Assembly: GCF_015158295.1 (NCBI RefSeq)
Contig: NZ_JACDXV010000001.1
Coordinates: 992,001 to 1,056,000, forward strand
DNA: 64,000 bases
From: Devosia faecipullorum
GTDB lineage: Bacteria; Pseudomonadota; Alphaproteobacteria; Rhizobiales; Devosiaceae
Direction of reading: 5' to 3'
Shown here: piece by piece, positions 27,362 through 35,096 of the stretch
Position numbering within the stretch: the first letter of the stretch is position 1
Layout: every line of letters begins with the position of its first letter
The notes under the pieces: generated by a model
The model's database searches: none
The model's input: only the letters and a program-made list of their open reading frames with translations
What the model was told of the DNA's origin: nothing
Made by a program: the position numbers and the translations under genes

Positions 27362-28646
27362 AGAACCCGTTCTGCTCTACGGCGCCGGCAAGGAAGCCGT
27401 TTCGACCCGCGCTTTTCTCAAGGCGCGCCAGCCCGACCTGAAGGTCTTTGTCACCGTCGATAGCGGCAGCGCCGATATTGCCGAAACCGAAGCGATTGCA
27501 CCCGCCGATTTACCTGCGGCGTTCCAGGCACATCGCTTTGGCCTCATCGTCAAAAGCCCCGGCGTGTCACGGTATAAGCCATTATTCGAGCTCGCGGCGG
27601 CAGCCGGCATTCCGGTGACGTCCAATCTCAACCTTTGGGGAGCGGCCTATCGGCAGGGCCGCACCATGATTGCCATAACCGGCACCAAGGGCAAATCCAC
27701 CACCGCCACGCTTACTCATCTGATGCTCACCCATTCGGGACTGGATGCGGGACTGGCCGGCAATGTCGGCCTCGCTCCGCTCGACATCGCGGACAAGCAT
27801 GAGATCGTCATCTTCGAATTGTCGAGCTACCAGACGGCCGACATGAATGTGCTGCCCGATATTGCGGCGCTCACCAACCTCTATCCCGAGCACGTCGATT
27901 GGCATGGCACCGTCGAGCGCTATTACGCCGACAAATTACACCTGATCGACCGCGAGGGTGGTTTCGCTGTGGCTTTGGGTGAAACCGCAAAGACAAATGC
28001 CCTCGTCGCCAAGGCTTTGCGCGACCCTCGCCGCCTGCTGCGCGACCTCACGGCGGATGAAGAACGGGCCATCGAGCAGGCCGCCCTGCACTCGCGCCTG
28101 CGCGGCGCACACAACCTTGACAATGCCCGGCTGGCGGCGCGCATCGCTCTGGGCGCTGGCGGCACGCTTGACGGTATCTTGGCCGGCGTCGCCGCTTTCC
28201 AACCCCTTCCGCATCGGCTGGAAGAGCATGTTTTCGGCACCGTTACCGTGGTCAACGATTCCATCTCCACTACGCCTGAAGCCACCAAGGCCGCCCTTGC
28301 CGCCTATCCCGAGCGGCGCATCGCGCTGATCGCGGGCGGCCATGAGCGGCAGCAGGATTATACCGAATTGGCGGGCCTGCTGGATCAGCGCGGTGTCACC
28401 GTCCTCGCCACCCTCCCGGTCACGGGCGACAGGCTCGCCGCCGCCACCCGCGCCGCCGCCCCGTCCATTGAAATCATCGAGGCCCCCGATCTCGATGCCG
28501 CGCTATTGGCGCTCTCCACCCGAACCGGCCGCTTCGACACGCTGATCCTCTCGCCCGGCGCGCCGTCCTACAACCAGTTCAAGAATTTTGAGGAGCGCGG
28601 CTCCCGCTTCGTCAGCCGCTGCGCACAATTGTTCGGCTCGTCCTAG
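27351..28646 (+). CDS. murD2: UDP-MurNAc-L-alanine--L-glutamate ligase, MurD2-like
   Basis: Mur ligase of 431 residues that should add L-Glu (not D-Glu) to UDP-MurNAc-L-Ala in the MurL route. The ATP loop is GTKGKSTT (about residue 110), followed by the Mur-ligase ELSSYQ and NLYPEHVDWHG segments. The C-terminal signature SPGAPSYNQFKNFEERG matches the MurD branch. The usual MurD N-terminal domain is present but divergent. The start at 27351 is the only one that keeps the MurD-like VLLYGAGKE start; the frame further up overlaps murL. Its stop shares CTAG with the convergent gene. Confidence 0.85.
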   Translation: MRFEEPVLLYGAGKEAVSTRAFLKARQPDLKVFVTVDSGSADIAETEAIAPADLPAAFQAHRFGLIVKSPGVSRYKPLFELAAAAGIPVTSNLNLWGAAYRQGRTMIAITGTKGKSTTATLTHLMLTHSGLDAGLAGNVGLAPLDIADKHEIVIFELSSYQTADMNVLPDIAALTNLYPEHVDWHGTVERYYADKLHLIDREGGFAVALGETAKTNALVAKALRDPRRLLRDLTADEERAIEQAALHSRLRGAHNLDNARLAARIALGAGGTLDGILAGVAAFQPLPHRLEEHVFGTVTVVNDSISTTPEATKAALAAYPERRIALIAGGHERQQDYTELAGLLDQRGVTVLATLPVTGDRLAAATRAAAPSIEIIEAPDLDAALLALSTRTGRFDTLILSPGAPSYNQFKNFEERGSRFVSRCAQLFGSS

Positions 28647-30361
28647 TAGGGCCCATTGAGCGCCGCTGCGGGCACCCCAGCGGAGAGCAGTGCGACTCGA
28701 ATCTCGCGCAGCAATTTCTCGTCGCTGATGCTTTGGCGCAATTGCGTCAGCACGCCATGAGAGCGAAAGTCGGCAAAGTCGAGCACCCGAGGCAGATAGC
28801 GGTTGACGATGTCGGTGTCGCCCAGCGCCTGCCCCGCCATCACCGCCAGAACCGGTCCCAATTCCCGATCCGCGTCCGCGTAGATTCCGGCATAGGCCAC
28901 CGCCTTCTGGTATTCGCTCTGCCGCAGCGCTTCCAGCACCGGCACCCCATAATACCAGGGCGGCGGCGCCGGGCTCTCGGCAATGATGCGCTCGGCAAGC
29001 CGCGCGGCGCTGTCCTGCCGCCCCAGCAATGCCAGATGCATGGCCCGGGCCGCAATCGCATCGCTATCCGCTGGGTTGAGTTGCAGGGCGGTGCCATAGG
29101 CCGCCTCGGCCAGATCGTGCAACCCCATCGATTGCAGCAGCCGCGCCCGCTGCTCCCAGACAAAGCCGCTGACCGGTGCCCGCTCAATGGCCAGCGACAG
29201 CAATCTTTCCGCCTCGGCGAACCGCTCCTCGGCAGGCATGTCCGCAGAACTGATTTCGGCCATGAGGCTGGCTTTGGCGGCCAGCGCCTGGCCGTTATTG
29301 CTCTCGTCCTCGCCCAGTGCCGCAAAGCAGTTCTGCGCGCGCTCGGCAGCGCCCGCCGCGCCGCTTTCTCGATAAAGATCGAACAACATGCGGCAGAGAT
29401 AAAGATTTTCGCCGCCGGTGAAAGCGACATAGCCGTTGAGCAACAAGCGGGCGCGGGTGTGTAGCGGACCGCGCGAATTGCCCAGAACCAGGCTGAGCCG
29501 CTCGGCGACATGGTTGACCATATCCACCCGCCGCGCCTCCGCGCCGGTCAGCGCGATGCTGCGATTCCATACCACCGATGCGCTCGTCGCCTCGGTGAGG
29601 ATGGCGCTGTATTGCAGCCCGCCGGCGATCCGCCGGACGATGCCGCTCAGCACGTAATCGACGCCCTGAGCCGTGGGAGCAGCCCCAACGCCTCCCCCAT
29701 ATCGAACCGAGACCGTCTCGAACTTTCCCAGATCGTTCACCAGTTCGACGGCCAGAGCCGCCGCCATGCCGATATCTCCGACATCGCCGGTGAGACTCTG
29801 GAACTCGGTCACCAGCAGCGAAGGCGGATCGATCAGCGCCCCGACTGGCACACCCCGCGTTTCCTGCCGCTCCCAGGCCGAAAACGCGAACGCCAGAATG
29901 GCGAAGCCGATAGTGAACACCGCCAGCAGCAGCCAGGCGGCGGGTAGACCAACCGGCTCGGGGATCGACGACAAGGCTCCCTCGCCCTGCCCCACCTCGT
30001 TTCCCTCAGCGATCGCTCCGCTCAAGCGGACGAATTCGGGCACATAGCGACCGGTGGGCAAGGTAATGCGAACCGCATCGTCCGCGCCCTCCTCGCGATA
30101 GAATTGCCCGATCAGCGCGCGCAAGCGCCGGGCCTGCACTCGCACGATCGGGTCCGATTGCGGGTCGAAATCCGTGGATCGACCGAAAACGTCCACCGCA
30201 ATCGAATAGGCTTTGATCGATTGCGCCTCGCCCGCCAATTTCCGCTGTACGATATAGTCGAGGAACTTGGCCAATTGGCCGGACCGTGCGATAGCCGGCC
30301 ATGACAGCAGATGCTGCAGGGCCTCGGCCACTTCCTCATTGCGAGGCTCGCCATCGGACAC
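28643..30361 (-). CDS. Membrane-anchored winged-helix and TPR regulator
   Basis: A 572-residue protein with three parts. Residues 1-115 resemble the winged-helix-like N-terminus found in many rhizobial TPR proteins annotated as adenylate cyclase-related (IKAYSIAVDVFGRSTDFDPQSDPIVRVQARRLRALI). One membrane helix lies near 142-163 (AAWLLLAVFTIGFAILAFAF). The C-terminal 400 residues include TPR-like helical pairs (about 395-500). The layout, DNA-binding-like head in the cytosol and a periplasmic sensor, is that of CadC/ToxR-type one-component regulators. No catalytic cyclase domain is present. Confidence 0.75.
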   Translation of the reverse strand: MSDGEPRNEEVAEALQHLLSWPAIARSGQLAKFLDYIVQRKLAGEAQSIKAYSIAVDVFGRSTDFDPQSDPIVRVQARRLRALIGQFYREEGADDAVRITLPTGRYVPEFVRLSGAIAEGNEVGQGEGALSSIPEPVGLPAAWLLLAVFTIGFAILAFAFSAWERQETRGVPVGALIDPPSLLVTEFQSLTGDVGDIGMAAALAVELVNDLGKFETVSVRYGGGVGAAPTAQGVDYVLSGIVRRIAGGLQYSAILTEATSASVVWNRSIALTGAEARRVDMVNHVAERLSLVLGNSRGPLHTRARLLLNGYVAFTGGENLYLCRMLFDLYRESGAAGAAERAQNCFAALGEDESNNGQALAAKASLMAEISSADMPAEERFAEAERLLSLAIERAPVSGFVWEQRARLLQSMGLHDLAEAAYGTALQLNPADSDAIAARAMHLALLGRQDSAARLAERIIAESPAPPPWYYGVPVLEALRQSEYQKAVAYAGIYADADRELGPVLAVMAGQALGDTDIVNRYLPRVLDFADFRSHGVLTQLRQSISDEKLLREIRVALLSAGVPAAALNGPY

Positions 30362-30398
30362 GCGGAATCCCCTTCGTAACCGCGCGCAATAGTGACTC

Positions 30399-30410
30399 TT
30401 TACATGTAAA
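30399..30410. promoter_or_regulatory. 12-bp palindrome upstream of the TPR regulator
   Basis: TTTACATGTAAA is a perfect palindrome 38 bases before the start of the winged-helix/TPR gene. It is AT-rich in a GC-rich genome, so it stands out. It may be an operator, possibly for autoregulation. Confidence 0.4.
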
Positions 30411-30643
30411 AGACAACCCGCGTTACAGGCGATTTACGCCGATTTGCCTGTGCAGAATTCACCTCGTTCGCCATATGCGCCCAGTCGATGTCACAAACTC
30501 GGCATGTTTCCCGGCGGATAGGCCCCGCCCGGACGTGTTCTACAACAATATTGACCACCCCTGCCCGGCGCTGATCACGCCCCGGACCGGGCCTTGTGTT
30601 TTGTATGCGTTGCCCTGCACGGCGCGGGGATTTGAGGTGACCG

Positions 30644-31090
30644 TTGCAACCGGACAATTCTGTCTCGCCTTTCATTGTGTTGATCGATGACGATGAGCAT
30701 TCCGCGCATCTGCTGACCCGCATGCTCGTCGCCCATGGCGCGCCTTCTATCCGCCATTTCGCCGACGCCGGGGCAGGTGAAGCCGCATTGGCGACGATCC
30801 TGGCGAATCCGCAGGGTGCCTGGCCGGGTCTCGTCGTCGTCGACCTCAAGGCCCATAGCGGTGCCAATGCCGAATTTGCGGCACGCAATCAGGTGGCTCT
30901 GCACCAGAAGGGCATTCCTCTGGTCATCATGACGGCACCGACGGACAGCGGCGGGCGGCGCATCTTGCATGATGCCGGCGCGGCGGCAGTATTTTTCCGG
31001 CAGGCCGAACTCGACGCCTATCGGCGCGAAGCGGCCGCCATAGTCAGTTTCTGGGCCCGCAGTCAGAGCCTGGATGCGATTGGCATGTAG
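30644..31090 (+). CDS. Response-regulator-like receiver protein, degenerate
   Basis: A stand-alone CheY-like fold of 148 residues. The acidic pocket is IDDDEHS (15-17) and a candidate phospho-acceptor lies in VVVDLKAH near residue 65. A threonine is kept in VIMTAP near 96, but the invariant lysine that should follow beta-5 is missing (VFFRQAEL). There is no output domain. Start is TTG at 30644, with GAGG 7 nt upstream. No histidine kinase is adjacent; the divergent TPR regulator is its closest signalling gene. Confidence 0.7.
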   Translation: MQPDNSVSPFIVLIDDDEHSAHLLTRMLVAHGAPSIRHFADAGAGEAALATILANPQGAWPGLVVVDLKAHSGANAEFAARNQVALHQKGIPLVIMTAPTDSGGRRILHDAGAAAVFFRQAELDAYRREAAAIVSFWARSQSLDAIGM

Positions 31091-31339
31091 CTCCTGCGTC
31101 CACAGGTTGCATGTCTTCGGCGGAAAGAGTAGCCGCGGCCCAGCTTTGGCTGGCCGCATTCCCAGGCGTCTCTTTCCGCCATCTCACAGGATCGGCGGCC
31201 TGCACCACCGTCGATCCAGCAGCGCGGGATAAATTCAAAGCCCGCGCAGGGAAACGGATGCGACACCTCCCGGTCGCGTCCGTACGGGGGGAGAAGTCTA
31301 TTGCCGGTCGCCTGTGTCCCTCGGGCGGCAGGGCGCTTA

Positions 31340-31858
31340 TCAGGACTTCTCCCCGCGACCCGTCGCCGTTGCCGGGTCCGGCTTGCCGCCCACGACGCGG
31401 TGCGCCACCACCCTGAGGGCCGCCAGAACCAGAATGGCGAACAGCGCCACCATGCCGGCAATGATGTAATAACCAAGAGCCGTCGCCACGCCCACGGCGC
31501 CGGCCAGCCACATGCCCGCGCCCGTAGTCAGCCCCTGCACATTGCGCCCGCTGCGAAAAATCGCACCCGCGCCCAGAAAGGCGATCCCGGCCGTCACGGC
31601 CTCGACCGCGCGGATCGGGTCCGCCTTCGGGCCTTCCGGCCCCGCCTCGATAGTGTGAAAGATTTCAAAGGTCAGGATGGTGAACAGAGCCGCTGCCACC
31701 GAGACCAGGATATGGGTGCGCAATCCCGCTTCGGCCGTATTGATTTCACGCTCGAAGCCGATCATCGCTCCGAAAATCGCCGCTATCAGCAGCCGCAGGG
31801 CGATGATGTGCTGGGGCAGATATGTATCCACCAGCCCGAAAGAATTGCCGACATCCAT
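31340..31858 (-). CDS. MgtC/SapB family membrane protein
   Basis: A 172-residue membrane protein of the MgtC/SapB family, linked to magnesium limitation and acid or intracellular survival in some bacteria. The family motif GAMIGFERE is near residue 29, with LRTHILVSVAAALFT, GAGAIFRSG and VQGLTTGAGMWLAGAVGVATALG after it. About five hydrophobic helices are seen. It lacks the C-terminal ACT-like domain of longer MgtC proteins. The ATG at 31858 is preferred; the frame to 31933 is out of character. Confidence 0.9.
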   Translation of the reverse strand: MDVGNSFGLVDTYLPQHIIALRLLIAAIFGAMIGFEREINTAEAGLRTHILVSVAAALFTILTFEIFHTIEAGPEGPKADPIRAVEAVTAGIAFLGAGAIFRSGRNVQGLTTGAGMWLAGAVGVATALGYYIIAGMVALFAILVLAALRVVAHRVVGGKPDPATATGRGEKS

Positions 31859-31940
31859 GGGAACACCCGAAAGCGTGACGCTGTTCTCACAACACCGCCG
31901 ATGCCCACAGGTTCCCTGAGCCGTCTCCCGCAAGCCGTTC

Positions 31941-32987
31941 CTATTCGGCCACGCGGATTTGCAGCTTCACGTCGCCGGGACGCGCCTCGGCCGCGCGCTC
32001 AAAGGCCTTGATCGCGTCTTCGAAGGGAAAGGTTTCTGAAATCAGCGGCTTGAGATCGACCTTGCCCGAGGCGATCAGCGCGATGGCGCGATCATATTGG
32101 TGAGCATAGCGGAACACATTCTCGATCCGCACTTCCTTGACCGAGGCTCCGGCGATATCCACGGCCACCGGCTCAACCGGCAAGCCCACCACCACTATGC
32201 AGCCGCCCGGCCTCGGCAGATCCATGATGCCCTGCCAGGCCCGGGGCGATCCGGAACATTCGAACACCAGATCGGCGCCCCAGCCATCGGTCAGTCCGGC
32301 AACCGCTTCGGCGAGGTTCTGCTCGCTTATATTGACGGTGGTGATGCCCGCATATCGGGCCGCGATGTCGAGCTTGGGCTGGGCCAGATCGGCCAGGATC
32401 ACCCTTGCGCAACCGCCGGCCAAAGCTGCCAGCGCCACCATGGTGCCGATGGGCCCGGCGCCGAGCACGACGGCGGTATCACCCGGCTGGATACGCGCCT
32501 TGCTCGCCGCCTGCATACCCACGGCGAATGGCTCCACCATTGCGCCTTCAGCAAAACTAACATGATCGGGCAATCTGAAAGTATAATTGGCATTGTGCAC
32601 CACTTCGGGCGTCAACACCCCATGCACCGGCGGCGTCGCCCAGAAGGTCACGCCCGGATCAATATTATACATGCCCAGCCGGCTGGCGCGTGAATTCGGA
32701 TCGGGGACGCCCGGCTCCATGCAGACCCGGTCGCCCACGGCCAGATGGGTCACGCCCTCTCCCACTTCCACTACCGTTCCAGCGGCCTCATGCCCCAGCA
32801 CCATGGGCTCACGCACCACGAAGGGGCCAATCCGTCCATGGGTATAATAATGCACGTCCGACCCGCAAATTCCGACGGTGTGGATGGCAATGCGCACCAT
32901 GCCCGGCCCGACCGCCAGCGGCAGGTCTATATCGCGCAGGGCCAGTTCATGCTGGCGCTCAAGCACCAGCGCTCGCATCTTTGCCAT
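31941..32987 (-). CDS. Zinc-dependent polyol dehydrogenase (xylitol/sorbitol-type)
   Basis: Medium-chain dehydrogenase of 348 residues, closest in style to xylitol or sorbitol dehydrogenase. The catalytic zinc ligands are Cys41, His66 and Glu67 ([18 protein letters not shown]), and the NAD-binding [10 protein letters not shown] lies near residue 170. The structural-zinc loop, which has four cysteines in many family members, here reads [18 protein letters not shown] with none, a known variant of rhizobial members. GGAGGA lies 5-6 nt before the ATG at 32987. Substrate not determinable from sequence. Confidence 0.85.
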   Translation of the reverse strand: MAKMRALVLERQHELALRDIDLPLAVGPGMVRIAIHTVGICGSDVHYYTHGRIGPFVVREPMVLGHEAAGTVVEVGEGVTHLAVGDRVCMEPGVPDPNSRASRLGMYNIDPGVTFWATPPVHGVLTPEVVHNANYTFRLPDHVSFAEGAMVEPFAVGMQAASKARIQPGDTAVVLGAGPIGTMVALAALAGGCARVILADLAQPKLDIAARYAGITTVNISEQNLAEAVAGLTDGWGADLVFECSGSPRAWQGIMDLPRPGGCIVVVGLPVEPVAVDIAGASVKEVRIENVFRYAHQYDRAIALIASGKVDLKPLISETFPFEDAIKAFERAAEARPGDVKLQIRVAE

Positions 32988-33095
32988 CTCATCCTCCGCG
33001 AAAGCACAATGAGCATTAGCGCATGAACTGGGCAAATGCCATATCGATACATCAAGGCGGCGAAGATTTCGGCGCTTATGTTCGCCGGCAGGCGA

Positions 33096-33254
33096 TCAGC
33101 CCGGCGCGTGCTGCATCACCGAAAAAACCGCGAAGATGACGGCGAAAGCAATGACGATCGCCACCAGCGAAATGGTCAATACCCGCAAGTTCATCCGGCG
33201 CGGACTGGCCTGGCGGACATCGGTCGTGCTCCTGTTCGGATCATAGATTTCCAT
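33096..33254 (-). CDS. Small single-pass membrane protein
   Basis: A 52-residue protein with a charged N-terminal half (MEIYDPNRSTTDVRQASPRR) and one membrane helix at about residues 24-46 (TISLVAIVIAFAVIFAVFSV). The start at 33254 is supported by GGAGT 8 nt upstream; the ORF extends to 33296 without an SD. Function unknown. It is divergent from the adenine deaminase gene, 111 bases away. Confidence 0.65.
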   Translation of the reverse strand: MEIYDPNRSTTDVRQASPRRMNLRVLTISLVAIVIAFAVIFAVFSVMQHAPG

Positions 33255-33365
33255 TTGATACACTCCAAGCAAAGACCATAGGCGAACGCCTGCCACAGGT
33301 GCCGGTTCCCTGCGGCGCGCTCACGGGGGGCTTGACGCCGCCCCAACGCCGATCAAGGCTCCGGC

Positions 33366-35093
33366 ATGACCAAGCACGAACCCGCCACCTCCCCCGAATT
33401 GCTCACACGCATGATCATGGCCGGCCGGAGCAAGACTCCCGCCGACCTCGTGATCCGCGACATCGGCCTGCTCGACGTCATCACCGGCGCGGTGACCATC
33501 ACCGACATCGCCATCGTCGCCGACCGCATCGTGGGCATTCACGGCCGCTATGACGGCCAAACCATTGTCGATGGCACCGGCCGCTTCGCCGTCCCCGGCT
33601 TCATCGATACCCATCTCCACATCGAATCCTCGCTGGTCACCCCGCTCGAATTCGATCGCTGCGTGCTGCCCCACGGCGTCACCACCGTGCTCTGCGATCC
33701 GCACGAGATCGCCAATGTGCTGGGCGCGGAAGGCATTCGCTATTTTCTCGACAGCGCCAGCCGCACCATCATGGATGTGCGCGTCAATCTCTCCTCCTGC
33801 GTTCCCGCCACCCCGTTCGAAACCGCCGGCGCCCAGCTCGAAATCGACGACCTGCTGCCGTTCCGCGACCATCCCAAAGTGGTCGGCCTCGCTGAAATGA
33901 TGAATTTCCCCGGCGTGCTCAGTGCCGATCCGGGCATCATCGCCAAGCTCGTCGCCTTTCAGGATAGCCATATCGATGGTCATGCGCCGCTTCTGCGCGG
34001 CATGGCGCTCAACGGCTATCTTGCCGCCGGCATCCGCACCGACCACGAGGCCACCAGCGCCGCCGAGGCACGCGAGAAACTCGCCAAGGGCATGGCCATC
34101 CTCATTCGCGAAGGCTCGGTGTCCAAGGACTTGAACGCCCTCGCCGAAATCCTCGACGAAAACACGTCCAGCTTCGTCGCCCTGTGCACTGATGACCGCA
34201 ATCCGCTCGACATCGCCGAGGAAGGGCATCTGGATTCATCCATTCGCCGTCTCATCGCCATGGGCCGGCCGCTGCATCATGTCTATCGCGCCGCCAGTCA
34301 TTCCGCCGCCCGGATTTTCGGGCTGCGCGACCGTGGCCTTCTCGCCCCCGGCTGGCGCGCCGACATAGCCATTCTCGATAGTCTTGAAGATTGCCGCGTC
34401 TCGGACGTCATCGCCGCCGGCCGTCTGGTCACGCCCGCACTGTTCGACACGCGCCAGGATATCCCCCCGGTCGGCCTCGCCTCCATGAAGGCCAAGCCGG
34501 TTGAGGCCGCCTCTTTCATCACCGAACCGAAGCCGGGGCAGAACCGTGTTCCCGTCATCGGAGTAAAACCCGGCCTCATCCTCACCTTCCGCGAGGAAGC
34601 GACGCTCGCCGGCACCGAAAAGGGCCTGCAACCCGATCTCGACCTCGATGTCATCAAGGTCGCGGTCATCGAGCGTCATGGCAAGAACGGCAATATCGGG
34701 CGCGCCTTCGTCACCGGCTTTGGCCTCAAGCGCGGCGCCATCGCCTCATCGGTCGGTCACGACAGCCACAATATCACCGTGGTGGGCGCCGATGACCTAG
34801 ACATGGCGGTCGCAGTCAATCGGTTGATCGAACTGGGCGGCGGCTTCGCCGTCGCCGAAGGGGGCAAGGTCACGGCCGAGCTGGCGCTGCCCATTGCCGG
34901 GCTCATGAGCCTCAACAGCTTCGAACAGGTCGCCCAAGATCTGCACGATCTGCGTGACGCCGCCAAGGCGCTTGGCTGCGTCCTGCCCGAACCATTCCTG
35001 CAAGTCGCCTTCCTCGCCCTACCGGTCATCCCTCATCTCAAGATGACCGACAGGGGCCTGTTCGACGTCGATAAGTTCGATTTTGTGGCCTGA
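33366..35093 (+). CDS. ade: Adenine deaminase
   Basis: Converts adenine to hypoxanthine and ammonia, the adenine entry into the degradation cluster. The 575-residue amidohydrolase has the metal motif GFIDTHLHIESS (near residue 80), HGVTTVLCDPHEIANV, the lysine/glutamate region GLAEMMNFPGV, SHIDGHAPLL, and the C-terminal-half signature GHDSHNITVVG (near 463). It is the large ADE-type deaminase, not the adenosine-deaminase-like type. It is followed three bases later by the CocE-like gene. Confidence 0.95.
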   Translation: MTKHEPATSPELLTRMIMAGRSKTPADLVIRDIGLLDVITGAVTITDIAIVADRIVGIHGRYDGQTIVDGTGRFAVPGFIDTHLHIESSLVTPLEFDRCVLPHGVTTVLCDPHEIANVLGAEGIRYFLDSASRTIMDVRVNLSSCVPATPFETAGAQLEIDDLLPFRDHPKVVGLAEMMNFPGVLSADPGIIAKLVAFQDSHIDGHAPLLRGMALNGYLAAGIRTDHEATSAAEAREKLAKGMAILIREGSVSKDLNALAEILDENTSSFVALCTDDRNPLDIAEEGHLDSSIRRLIAMGRPLHHVYRAASHSAARIFGLRDRGLLAPGWRADIAILDSLEDCRVSDVIAAGRLVTPALFDTRQDIPPVGLASMKAKPVEAASFITEPKPGQNRVPVIGVKPGLILTFREEATLAGTEKGLQPDLDLDVIKVAVIERHGKNGNIGRAFVTGFGLKRGAIASSVGHDSHNITVVGADDLDMAVAVNRLIELGGGFAVAEGGKVTAELALPIAGLMSLNSFEQVAQDLHDLRDAAKALGCVLPEPFLQVAFLALPVIPHLKMTDRGLFDVDKFDFVA

Positions 35094-35096
35094 ACC

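Noticed and set aside
33255-33365. Purine riboswitch before adenine deaminase
   Set aside because: No matching three-way-junction loop sequences; the region is short and GC-rich.
33321-34229. 302-codon open frame on the minus strand
   Set aside because: Antisense to adenine deaminase; Gly/Asp/His-rich reading typical of a shadow frame.
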